64,000 bases of DNA. It comes from Bacteroidales bacterium (GTDB taxonomy: Bacteria; Bacteroidota; Bacteroidia; Bacteroidales; F082). The translations under genes and the position numbers were made by a program. Where the stretch lies: NCBI GenBank assembly GCA_016290215.1, contig JAEETH010000010.1, positions 1 to 64,000 of the forward strand, read 5' to 3'. Positions 9,273 through 16,993 of the stretch are shown here, one piece after another. The number at the start of each line of letters is the position of its first letter. Within the stretch, counting starts at the first letter, position 1. Below the pieces are notes generated by a model that saw only the letters and a program-made list of their open reading frames with translations, did no database searches and was not told where the DNA came from.

Positions 9273-10747
9273 TGAACTACGACTTCAAGAAACATATCAG
9301 CAGTAAAATCTTTAAGGTGATTGCCTACGCCAGCGCGGAGTTGGGCTATAAGAGCTACGTCATCGGCGGTTATGTACGCGACATCCTGTTGCGCCGTCCT
9401 TCGAACGACATCGACGTGGTCACCGTGGGCAGCGGCATCACCCTCGCAAAGAAGGTTGCCTCCCTCCTACCCGGACACAAGGAAGCCAAATACTACGGCG
9501 CCTTTGGCACGGCCATGATTCGCTTCGACGGCATGGAAGTGGAGTTTGTGGGCGCAAGGAAGGAATCCTACGACCGCAACAGCCGCAAGCCCGTGGTGGA
9601 AAACGGCACCTTGGAAGACGACATCAGCCGCCGCGACTTCACCATCAACGCCATGGCACTCAGTCTCAACCCCGAGGACTTTGGCACCCTCATTGACCGT
9701 TACAACGGCATGGGCGACATGGAAGAACTGTTGTTGAGAACACCTTTGGACCCCGACATCACCTACTCCGACGACCCTTTGCGCATGATGCGCGCCGTGA
9801 GGTTTGCCTCACAACTCAAGTTCTACATTGAGCCCGAGTCATTCAAGGCCATCAAGCGCAATGCCGAGCGCATCAAGATCGTGTCGATGGAGCGCGTCAC
9901 CGAGGAATTGAACAAAATCATCCTCTCGCCTAAGCCTTCCATCGGTTTCAAACTTTTGGACGAGAGTGGTTTGTTGAAGCTCATCTTCCCGCAGCTCTGC
10001 TTGTTGAAAGGTGTGGAAGTCGTGCAAGGCCGAGGCCATAAGGACAACTTCCTGCACACGCTACAAGTGCTTGATCAAGTAGCCGAGAAGAGCAACGACC
10101 TTTGGCTGCGTTGGGCTGCTTTGCTGCACGACATCGCCAAGCCCCAGACCAAGCGCTGGGAAGACGGCACGGGCTGGACTTTCCACGGCCACGAGTTCAA
10201 AGGCTCCAAGATGGTGCCTAAGATTTTTGCCGCTATGAAGCTGCCCTTGAACGAGAAGATGAAATATGTGGAAAAGCTGGTCTTATTGCACCTCCGCCCT
10301 ATCGTTTTGGCTGAGGACATTGTCACCGACAGTGCCGTGAGAAGACTCCTCTTTGACGCTGGCGACGACATCGACGACCTCATGCTGCTTTGCCATGCCG
10401 ACATCACTTCGAAAAACGAGGAGAAAATCAAAAAATATCACCACAACTTCGAGATTGTTCAGGAGAAACTGAAGGAAATCGAGGCCAAGGACCACCTGCG
10501 CAACTGGCAGCCACCCATCGACGGCATCGCCATCATGGAGACTTTCGGCATCCCCGAGGGACGCGAGGTCGGTGTCATCAAGAATGCCATCCGTGAAGCC
10601 ATCTTGGACGGTGTCATTGGGAACAACTTTGGCGAGGCGTATGCCTTTATGAAGGAAGAAGGGCAAAAACTGGGTCTTAGCGTGGTGAAGGAAATCCAAG
10701 AACCGATTGTAGTGGCGAATAATGGGCCTGTACCGAATAAAGTGTGA
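9272..10747 (+). CDS. cca: CCA-adding tRNA nucleotidyltransferase / poly(A) polymerase family with HD domain
   Basis: A 491-residue class II nucleotidyltransferase. The head has the diagnostic GGYVRDILLRRPSNDIDVV (about residues 32-50), supplying the two catalytic aspartates, followed by DDISRRDFTINAMA and an R-x-D-P-L-R-M-M-R-A-x-R-F tRNA/NTP-binding segment. The C-terminal half contains an HD-type motif (AALLHDIAKPQT). In Bacteroidetes such proteins usually add or repair the tRNA 3' CCA end; poly(A) polymerase activity cannot be excluded from sequence. It overlaps clpC by one base and is followed after one base by miaA, so two tRNA-maturation genes are co-transcribed. Confidence 0.9.
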   Translation: MNYDFKKHISSKIFKVIAYASAELGYKSYVIGGYVRDILLRRPSNDIDVVTVGSGITLAKKVASLLPGHKEAKYYGAFGTAMIRFDGMEVEFVGARKESYDRNSRKPVVENGTLEDDISRRDFTINAMALSLNPEDFGTLIDRYNGMGDMEELLLRTPLDPDITYSDDPLRMMRAVRFASQLKFYIEPESFKAIKRNAERIKIVSMERVTEELNKIILSPKPSIGFKLLDESGLLKLIFPQLCLLKGVEVVQGRGHKDNFLHTLQVLDQVAEKSNDLWLRWAALLHDIAKPQTKRWEDGTGWTFHGHEFKGSKMVPKIFAAMKLPLNEKMKYVEKLVLLHLRPIVLAEDIVTDSAVRRLLFDAGDDIDDLMLLCHADITSKNEEKIKKYHHNFEIVQEKLKEIEAKDHLRNWQPPIDGIAIMETFGIPEGREVGVIKNAIREAILDGVIGNNFGEAYAFMKEEGQKLGLSVVKEIQEPIVVANNGPVPNKV

Positions 10748-10748
10748 A

Positions 10749-11759
10749 ATGGATAATGGTTTTAACCCTATAAATTGGCCCTTCGACAAGCTCAGGGACC
10801 TTGTTTCTTCAGGCAGCGAAGGGTCCCTGAGCCTGTCGAAGGGCCCGTACCCTACTAATAAGAAAACCCTCATCGTCATCGCCGGACCAACCGCATCGGG
10901 CAAAACCGCCTACTCTATTGAGTTGGCCAGGGCTTTGAACACGGTCATCCTCTCTGCTGACAGCCGACAGTTCTACAAGGAGATGAGCATCGGTACAGCG
11001 GCCCCAACTGTGGAAGAACTGAGCCAAGCCAAGCATTACTTTGTACATCATATCAGCATCGAGGACAAATACGATGTCGCCGACTATGAACGTGATGTCC
11101 TACAGCTTTTGGAAGAACTTTTTAAGACCCACGATGCCGTCATCATGACGGGCGGCTCTGGTCTTTTCATTGACGCGATATGCAATGGCATTGACGCCAT
11201 GCCTGATGTACAGCCCGAAATCAGGGAAAAGGTGCAAAAACTGTTGGATGAAGGCGGATTGAAGGCCTTGCAAGACGAAGTGCAACGCCTCGACCCAGAG
11301 TATTATGCCATCGTCGACCAACAGAATCCCCGCAGATTACAAAGGGCTTTGGAAGTATGTTACCAAACGGGGCAGCCTTTCTCCTCTTTCCGCAGCGGTA
11401 ACGCCGTCCAGCGCGACTTCAACATCAAGAAATATGCTTTGCTTTGGGACCGACAAGCCCTCATCGAGCGCATCGACAAGCGTGTTGACCTGATGATGGA
11501 GCAAGGCCTTTTGGAAGAAGCCAAAGCCTTGTATCCCAAAAGGCATCTGAATGCGCTAAACACGGTTGGTTACAAAGAATTGTTCGCCTATTTCGATGGG
11601 CAATGTACCCTTAAAGAAGCCGTGGAGCAAATCAAGATCCACACGCGGCAATATGCCAAGCGGCAGATGACTTGGCTGAGAAAAGACACAAGTTATCGTT
11701 GGATTATGCCGGAAGACTTCGATAATACCGTATCAGCCCTTCAGCAGGAGATGGCATGA
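10749..11759 (+). CDS. miaA: tRNA dimethylallyltransferase with repeat-encoded N-terminal extension
   Basis: MiaA transfers dimethylallyl to N6 of A37 in tRNAs reading UNN codons. The P-loop GPTASGKT (about residues 46-53), the DSRQFYKEMSIGTAAP segment and the MTGGSGLF and QQNPRRLQRALEV blocks are present. With the ATG at 10749, one base after the upstream stop, the protein is 336 residues, some 35 longer than usual. The extra N-terminus (around PFDKLRDLVSS...SLSLSKGP) is encoded by an inverted pair of dispersed repeats. No ATG, GTG or TTG lies in frame between the repeat pair and the conserved KKTLIVIAG start, so the extension appears to be translated. The 3' end overlaps the convergent kinase gene by 56 bp. 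Confidence 0.92.
   Translation: MDNGFNPINWPFDKLRDLVSSGSEGSLSLSKGPYPTNKKTLIVIAGPTASGKTAYSIELARALNTVILSADSRQFYKEMSIGTAAPTVEELSQAKHYFVHHISIEDKYDVADYERDVLQLLEELFKTHDAVIMTGGSGLFIDAICNGIDAMPDVQPEIREKVQKLLDEGGLKALQDEVQRLDPEYYAIVDQQNPRRLQRALEVCYQTGQPFSSFRSGNAVQRDFNIKKYALLWDRQALIERIDKRVDLMMEQGLLEEAKALYPKRHLNALNTVGYKELFAYFDGQCTLKEAVEQIKIHTRQYAKRQMTWLRKDTSYRWIMPEDFDNTVSALQQEMA
10777..10845. repeat. Inverted pair of family 1 palindromic repeats inside miaA
   Basis: 24-bp arms 10777-10800 and 10822-10845 are reverse complements at 23 of 24 positions, with a 21-bp spacer. They could form a stable stem-loop at the 5' end of the miaA reading frame. The left arm matches the copies at 2371 and 45049. Confidence 0.9.
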
Positions 11760-12540
11760 CCTCGCCCATGGCAAGGCCATATTCGGCCAGGCTCTCCCTT
11801 AAAAGGTTTTGGAAATGAAAAGCCACTGAGCCGACAAAGCTCACCTTCATTGTTTTATTGTGCTCAAAACGCAACACAAAGGCTTCGATGAAGGCCTTAA
11901 AACAACCTTTAACCAATTCTTTCATAAAAGGATTTGATTGGTACTCGCCTGCAAACTTGGCAAAGGTGGCCAAATAACGCGAAGGCAGAGGCTGATGATA
12001 AACCTTGTCGATGAAATCCTTTAATTCCAAATGATACGTTTCTTCAAATTTTTGACGCAAATCCTCTGGCATAAAGCCATAGAAATAGGCACGCACCACT
12101 TCCCTACCGATGTGCATACCGCTGCCCTCGTCACCGACAAGATAGCCTAAGGAAACGGCTTTTTCCACAATATTCTTGCCATCGTAAAGGCAAGAATTTG
12201 AGCCCGTCCCAAGGATACAAGCGATGCCTCTTTCATGACCTAAGACGGCATGACAGGCGGCCATCAGGTCATGGGTGACATGGATGTCGGCATGGGGAAA
12301 ATAGTTTTGGAATACCTCTTTGATGATCTGGCAATTCTGTTCGTTGCCACAACCAGTGCCGTAATAATGGATGGAATGGATTCCGTCAGGGAGAGACGCG
12401 CCGCGGCACGTCTCTACAAGGTCTTGCACGGGAGAATAATTCGGGTTGAAACCTTTGGTCACAAAATGGGCTTTGACCTCAGGGCCATCCATGAGAATCC
12501 ATCCCATTTTGGTAGAACCGGCATCGATGATCAATCTCAT
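11704..12540 (-). CDS. BadF/BadG-type ATPase, probable N-acetylglucosamine kinase-like sugar kinase
   Basis: A 278-residue ASKHA-fold protein. It shows phosphate-1 (DAGSTKMGW, residues 6-14), phosphate-2 (GTGSNSC) and adenosine-type (GDEGSGMHIGRE) motifs, the arrangement of the BadF/BadG/BcrA family that includes N-acetylglucosamine kinases. Absence of the cysteine-rich and partner features of benzoyl-CoA reductase activators, together with the size, favours a sugar kinase; the substrate is inferred only. Residues about 42-49 (ETCRGASL) are encoded by a second dispersed palindrome family. The gene is convergent with miaA (56-bp overlap) and has its own TAnnTTTG promoter. Confidence 0.8.
   Translation of the reverse strand: MRLIIDAGSTKMGWILMDGPEVKAHFVTKGFNPNYSPVQDLVETCRGASLPDGIHSIHYYGTGCGNEQNCQIIKEVFQNYFPHADIHVTHDLMAACHAVLGHERGIACILGTGSNSCLYDGKNIVEKAVSLGYLVGDEGSGMHIGREVVRAYFYGFMPEDLRQKFEETYHLELKDFIDKVYHQPLPSRYLATFAKFAGEYQSNPFMKELVKGCFKAFIEAFVLRFEHNKTMKVSFVGSVAFHFQNLLRESLAEYGLAMGEVMPSPAEGLIRYYRSLPA
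12392..12415. repeat. Family 2 palindrome inside the kinase gene
   Basis: AGAGACG and CGTCTCT arms (12392-12398, 12409-12415) flank a GC-rich CGCCGCGGCA centre. Related palindromes are at 16691-16720 and 42985-43011. It is in frame and adds a short loop to the kinase. Confidence 0.75.
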
Positions 12541-12556
12541 ACACTATAATTTGCCA

Positions 12557-12564
12557 CAAAAATA
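12557..12564 (-). promoter_or_regulatory. Bacteroidetes -7 promoter box for the sugar kinase
   Basis: TATTTTTG on the minus strand, 17 bp before the ATG at 12540. Confidence 0.55.
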
Positions 12565-12753
12565 ATCATTATTCCCAATCTTTGACACATTACAAAAGAC
12601 GAGAATGACTTTCTTTTATTAAAACACAAATTATCAGTAATTTACCACAAATTTTCCAAAAATTGAATTAATGACAATTTGTGTTTCATTTTTGGTAATT
12701 CGTGTTGACAGCCAAAGAAAAGAAATATTTTCGCCATAAACTGATATTTTTCT

Positions 12754-12761
12754 TAGTTTTG
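12754..12761 (+). promoter_or_regulatory. Bacteroidetes -7 promoter box for speA
   Basis: TAGTTTTG matches TAnnTTTG, 32 bp upstream of the speA ATG. Confidence 0.6.
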
Positions 12762-12793
12762 CAGTCCATTATAACACACAAAACCAAACTGCA

Positions 12794-14680
12794 ATGAGAA
12801 AATGGCGCATTGAAGACTCCGAGGACCTTTACAACGTGAAAGGCTGGGGAGGTAGTTACTTTTCCATCAACGAGAAAGGCCACATGGTCGTGACACCCAA
12901 AGAAGGCTGTGCCTCCGTCGACCTGCCGGAATTGGTTGACGAACTGTCACTTCGAGACGTGTCAGCACCCATGCTGCTGCGTTTCCCCGACATCCTCGAC
13001 GACCGCATCAACAAGATTGACTCCTGTTTCAAGGAGGCCGCCAAGGAATACGAATTCCACGGACAGAATTTCGTGGTGATGCCCATCAAGGTGAACCAGA
13101 TGCGCCCCGTGGTCGAAGAGATTGTCAGTCATGGCAAGAAGTGCAACATCGGTCTGGAAGCTGGTTCCAAGCCTGAGCTCCATGCCATCATTGCCCTTGG
13201 CACCGACTCCGACTCACTCATCGTGTGCAACGGTTACAAGGACGAGGAGTTCATCGAACTGGCTTTGCTTGCCCAAAAGATGGGTCGTAAAATCATCATC
13301 GTCATCGAGAAGCTTAATGAGCTGAAGGTCACGGCCAAGATTGCCAAACGCTTGAAGGTCACACCGAATCTGGGCGTGCGTATCAAACTCGCCAGCTCCG
13401 GTGCAGGCAAATGGGAAGAGTCGGGCGGCGACGGCAGCAAGTTTGGCCTCACTTCTTCCGAACTGCTCGAAGCCCTTGACTTCCTCGAAGAACACGACAT
13501 GAAGGATTGCCTGAAACTCGTGCATTATCACATCGGCAGCCAAGTCAGTAAGATCAAGAAAATCAACGTGGCCTTGCGTGAGGCGGCACAGTTCTATGTG
13601 CAGCTTTACAAGATGGGCTACCATATCGAGTACGTGGACATGGGCGGTGGTCTCGGCGTCGACTACGACGGCACCAGCTCCAGCAGTGCCAGCTCGGTCA
13701 ACTACAGCATCCAGGAATACGCCAACAACGCCATCTACACCATCGTGGATGCCTGCGACAAGAACGAACTCCCTCACCCCAACGTCATCTGTGAGTCAGG
13801 TCGTGCCCTTACTGCACATCATTCCGTGCTTATCTTTGAGGTGTTGGAAAAGACTTCGCTGCCCGAATGGGACGACGACGAGGAACCCGAAGAGAACGAC
13901 CACGAACTCATCAAGGAACTTTACGATTCCTGGGACGAACTCACCAAGAGCTCTTCTTTGGAAATCTGGCACGATGCCCAGGAAATCCGCGAAGAAGCCC
14001 TCAACCTTTTCAGCCTTGGCCTGCTCGACCTCAAGTCGCGCGCCAAGATTGAAAGGCTGTTCTGGAGCATCGCCCGCGAGGTGAACCACATCGCCAATAG
14101 TTTGAAGCGCGTGCCTGAGGACTTCACCTCACTGCCGAAGCTGCTTGCCGACAAATATTTCTGCAACTTCTCATTGTTCCAGTCTTTGCCCGACCTTTGG
14201 GCCATCGACCAACTCTTCCCCATCATCCCAATCCAGCGTTTGGATGAAAACCCGACCCACCTCGCCACTTTGCAAGACATCACTTGCGACAGCGATGGCA
14301 AGATCACCAATTTCGTTGCCAAGTCGACGCAGCACACCATCCCTCTGCATAGCTTCACCGACAAGGAGCATTACTATATCGGTGTGTTCCTCGTGGGTGC
14401 TTATCAGGAAATCTTGGGCGACCTCCACAACCTGTTTGGCGACACCAACGCTGTACACGTCTCTGTGGACGAAAAAGGCTACTACATCGATCAAGTCATC
14501 GACGGCGAGACCGTGGCCGACGTGCTGGAATATGTGCAATACAGTCCGAAGAAACTCGTCCGCACGGTGGAGACCTGGGTCACCAAGTGCGTGAAGGAAG
14601 GCAAGATTTCCGTCGAAGAGGGCAAGGAATTTTTGTCGAACTACCGTTCGGGATTGTACGGATATACTTATTTGGAATAA
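12794..14680 (+). CDS. speA: Biosynthetic arginine decarboxylase
   Basis: A 628-residue PLP enzyme converting arginine to agmatine, the first step of the agmatine route to putrescine/spermidine. The N-terminal WRIEDSEDLYNVKGWG is characteristic of SpeA. The PLP-binding lysine is in MPIKVNQ (about residue 99). The HYHIGSQ and DMGGGLGVDYDG blocks belong to the fold-III barrel and the CESGRALTAHHS block to the C-terminal sheet domain. The central helical insertion (WDDDEEPEEN... region) distinguishes it from ornithine/DAP decarboxylases. It is monocistronic, with a promoter box upstream and a strong symmetric hairpin 4 bp after the stop. No agmatine-processing genes are adjacent. Confidence 0.95.
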   Translation: MRKWRIEDSEDLYNVKGWGGSYFSINEKGHMVVTPKEGCASVDLPELVDELSLRDVSAPMLLRFPDILDDRINKIDSCFKEAAKEYEFHGQNFVVMPIKVNQMRPVVEEIVSHGKKCNIGLEAGSKPELHAIIALGTDSDSLIVCNGYKDEEFIELALLAQKMGRKIIIVIEKLNELKVTAKIAKRLKVTPNLGVRIKLASSGAGKWEESGGDGSKFGLTSSELLEALDFLEEHDMKDCLKLVHYHIGSQVSKIKKINVALREAAQFYVQLYKMGYHIEYVDMGGGLGVDYDGTSSSSASSVNYSIQEYANNAIYTIVDACDKNELPHPNVICESGRALTAHHSVLIFEVLEKTSLPEWDDDEEPEENDHELIKELYDSWDELTKSSSLEIWHDAQEIREEALNLFSLGLLDLKSRAKIERLFWSIAREVNHIANSLKRVPEDFTSLPKLLADKYFCNFSLFQSLPDLWAIDQLFPIIPIQRLDENPTHLATLQDITCDSDGKITNFVAKSTQHTIPLHSFTDKEHYYIGVFLVGAYQEILGDLHNLFGDTNAVHVSVDEKGYYIDQVIDGETVADVLEYVQYSPKKLVRTVETWVTKCVKEGKISVEEGKEFLSNYRSGLYGYTYLE

Positions 14681-14683
14681 AGC

Positions 14684-14740
14684 AAAGAAGCTTTTCACAC
14701 ATAGATTCCCAAGGGAATGACATGTGTGAAAAGCTTCTTT
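14684..14740. terminator. Long perfect stem-loop after speA
   Basis: A 19-bp perfect stem (AAAGAAGCTTTTCACACAT, 14684-14702, pairing with 14722-14740) ends in CTTCTTTT, as expected for an intrinsic terminator; being symmetric it could act in both directions. The 19-nt loop holds a smaller palindrome, ATTCCC-AA-GGGAAT. Confidence 0.75.
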
Positions 14741-14808
14741 TGACAACACAATGGCCGCTCCAACACTAAGTTGAGGCGGCCATTGTCATAAGCCATAGGC
14801 CATAGTCA

Positions 14809-16578
14809 TTAAGCGAACATCTTCTCAATGACATCCTTGTACTTCGCTGTGGCGACCTTACGTTTGATTTTAAGCGTAGGGGTCAGCATGCCGTTGGCGA
14901 TGCTCCACTCATCGGCAAGCAGTACTTGCTTCTTGACCTTCTCGGTCTCGCCCAAGCCCTTGTTGAGCTCGTTGACTTCGTTGGCGTAAAGCTTCAGCAC
15001 TTCGGGGTTCTTGACCATCTCCTCGTTGGTGGTGTAAGGAATCTTGTTCTCGTTGCACCAAGCCTTCAATTCGGCAAAGTTCGGGATGATGAGGGCACCG
15101 GCAAATTTCTGGTTCTCGCCCACCACCAAAACCTGCTCTATTAATTTGGAAGCGCTGAACTTGGCTTCGATGACGTCGGGGTTGATGTACTTGCCGCCCG
15201 AGGTCTTGAAAAGACTCTTGATACGACCTGTGATGCGCAGACGATTGTATTGGTCAATCTCACCCATGTCGCCCGTGTGGAACCAACCCTCCTCGTCGAT
15301 GACTTCCTTGGTCAGCTCGGGATGTTTGTAGTAGCCCATCATCACGTTGTGGCCACGACAGCAAATCTCGCCATTATCCGCAATCTTCACTTCGGTGCCT
15401 GGCAGCGGCTGCCCCACATACCCCACTTCGCGGCCATGCGGATTGCGGTTACTCACGGCAATGACGGGAGAAGTCTCGGTGAGGCCATAGCCCTCAAACA
15501 CTGGCATCTTGATGGCCGAGAAGAAACCCGCGACCTTTTGTGAAATGGCTGCAGCTCCCGAAACGATGATGTCGAAGTTCTCAGCGCCGATGTTTTCCCT
15601 AATCTTGGCATAGACCAACTTGTCGGCAATGGCCAGTTTTTTATCATAGAACCAATTGCGACTAACAGCATCAATCTTGTAGCGTTCGCCAAGGCGCACA
15701 GCCCAGAAGAAGATACTCTTCTTGAGGCCTTTTTGTTTGTTTCCAGATTGGATAATGGCGTCGTAGAAGCGCTCCAACACACGTGGCACGGCACACATCA
15801 TCGTGGGATGAATGGCTCGCATGTCGTTGGCGATGGTGCCCAAACTTTCGGCATAGTAAATCGACATGCCACGATATTGGTAGCAATAGTTCAAGGCGCG
15901 TTCGTAGGCATGGCAAACAGGCAGGAAGCTGAAGGCCTTGTTGGACGAATCGCTAATCGTGTAATGGAAATTCGGGAACTGGTTCATGAGGTTGTGGTGC
16001 GAAAGCATCACGCCTTTGGGTGTGCCGGTAGTACCCGAAGTATAGATGATGGTGGCACATTCCATCTCGTCGACGGTGGCCTTGCGGGCTGCAAGTTCAT
16101 CTTTATGCGGATGGTCTTTGCCCAATTGCAGCAACTGGTCGAAATAGGGGTATTTCTCGCGGTCAACCATGGTATAGACCAATTTCACGTTGGGCGCATC
16201 AGGCAAGATGTTGGTCACCTTGTTCATGACGGAGAGGCCGTCGATGATGACCATCTTGGCATCGCAGTCAGCAAGGATGTAACGGTAATCCTCTTCGCTG
16301 ATGGTAGGATACACCGGCACCGTAATGGCTCCAATCTGACTGATGGCCATATCGAGCATGTTCCATTCGGGACGGTTGGTCAAAATCATGGCCACCTTAT
16401 CGCCTTTCTCGATGCCCAACTCGATGAGGGCATAACTCAACGTATCGGCGTGTTCTTTATATGAGGTGGCACTATAATTTACCCATTGTCCGTTCTTTTT
16501 TCCAGCGAGGGCGACCTGCTGGTTGGGATACTTCTCCACATAGTTGTCGAGAAGATCAAATACTCTTTTGATTTCCAT
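14809..16578 (-). CDS. Long-chain fatty acyl-CoA synthetase (AMP-forming)
   Basis: A 589-residue ANL-superfamily ligase that activates fatty acids to acyl-CoA through an acyl-adenylate. The phosphate-binding motif YTSGTTGTPKGVMLSHHN lies near residues 180-197. The YGLTETSP adenylate motif and the GWFHTGDMGEID and RITGRIKSLFKTSGGKY hinge/C-terminal motifs are all intact. The size and the RIKSLFKTSGGKYINP stretch match the FadD15-like long-chain group common in Bacteroidetes rather than acetyl-CoA synthetase. It is monocistronic, with a TAnnTTTG box upstream. Chain-length preference cannot be read from sequence. Confidence 0.92.
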   Translation of the reverse strand: MEIKRVFDLLDNYVEKYPNQQVALAGKKNGQWVNYSATSYKEHADTLSYALIELGIEKGDKVAMILTNRPEWNMLDMAISQIGAITVPVYPTISEEDYRYILADCDAKMVIIDGLSVMNKVTNILPDAPNVKLVYTMVDREKYPYFDQLLQLGKDHPHKDELAARKATVDEMECATIIYTSGTTGTPKGVMLSHHNLMNQFPNFHYTISDSSNKAFSFLPVCHAYERALNYCYQYRGMSIYYAESLGTIANDMRAIHPTMMCAVPRVLERFYDAIIQSGNKQKGLKKSIFFWAVRLGERYKIDAVSRNWFYDKKLAIADKLVYAKIRENIGAENFDIIVSGAAAISQKVAGFFSAIKMPVFEGYGLTETSPVIAVSNRNPHGREVGYVGQPLPGTEVKIADNGEICCRGHNVMMGYYKHPELTKEVIDEEGWFHTGDMGEIDQYNRLRITGRIKSLFKTSGGKYINPDVIEAKFSASKLIEQVLVVGENQKFAGALIIPNFAELKAWCNENKIPYTTNEEMVKNPEVLKLYANEVNELNKGLGETEKVKKQVLLADEWSIANGMLTPTLKIKRKVATAKYKDVIEKMFA

Positions 16579-16609
16579 ATCCTAGATAATTCGTTTTCAA
16601 TTTGAGGGA

Positions 16610-16617
16610 CAAAAATA
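16610..16617 (-). promoter_or_regulatory. Bacteroidetes -7 promoter box for the acyl-CoA synthetase
   Basis: TATTTTTG on the minus strand, 32 bp before the ATG at 16578. Confidence 0.55.
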
Positions 16618-16690
16618 GGAAAAATCAACATAGGTTCCTAATTTTTAAAGAAATCTAGTTGATTTTTCAATGCAATTCGGAAATGATGCA

Positions 16691-16720
16691 TGTAGAGACG
16701 CAAAATTTTGCGTCTCTACA
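16691..16720. repeat. Perfect 30-bp palindrome (family 2)
   Basis: TGTAGAGACGCAAAA is followed directly by its exact reverse complement. It lies 3 bp past the end of the giant-protein operon and may serve as its terminator or RNA-stabilising end, though no T-run follows. Related copies are at 12392 and 42985. Confidence 0.85.
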
Positions 16721-16723
16721 AGG

Positions 16724-16981
16724 TCATTTTTGTTTCTTACGTTTCGATAACAGATAAGCGCCCGCCAACCCTGACAGCAGTAGCCATCCACTGCCAATAG
16801 GCGTATAAAACTGGTCATAATCTATTCCTTCTACGGGAGCAAAAAGAACAAATTCATCTGTCTCTTGACGAAGCATTCCTTCAAATTCATTGTCCGCAAT
16901 GAAGATTTGAGCTTTCAGAGAGCCAACACACAGCAGAAGAGCCGTGAGCAAAACCATGATATTTTTGTTCATTCTTTTCAT
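16724..16981 (-). CDS. Small secreted protein with C-terminal membrane anchor, last gene of the giant-protein operon
   Basis: An 85-residue protein: N-terminal signal peptide (MKRMNKNIMVLLTALLLCVGSLKAQ), a short polar middle (about residues 26-57), then YTPIGSGWLLLSGLAGAYLL and a basic KRKKQK end. The Pro-x-Gly-x-Gly, hydrophobic segment, basic tail order resembles the C-terminal anchors seen on many Bacteroidales surface-associated proteins. It starts 12 bp after the stop of the 4,796-residue gene, so it is very likely co-transcribed. A second ATG four codons in is equally possible as start. The function is unknown; it might help export or anchor the giant proteins, but that is inference from position only. 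Confidence 0.6.
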   Translation of the reverse strand: MKRMNKNIMVLLTALLLCVGSLKAQIFIADNEFEGMLRQETDEFVLFAPVEGIDYDQFYTPIGSGWLLLSGLAGAYLLSKRKKQK

Positions 16982-16993
16982 CTCTTTCTCTCC

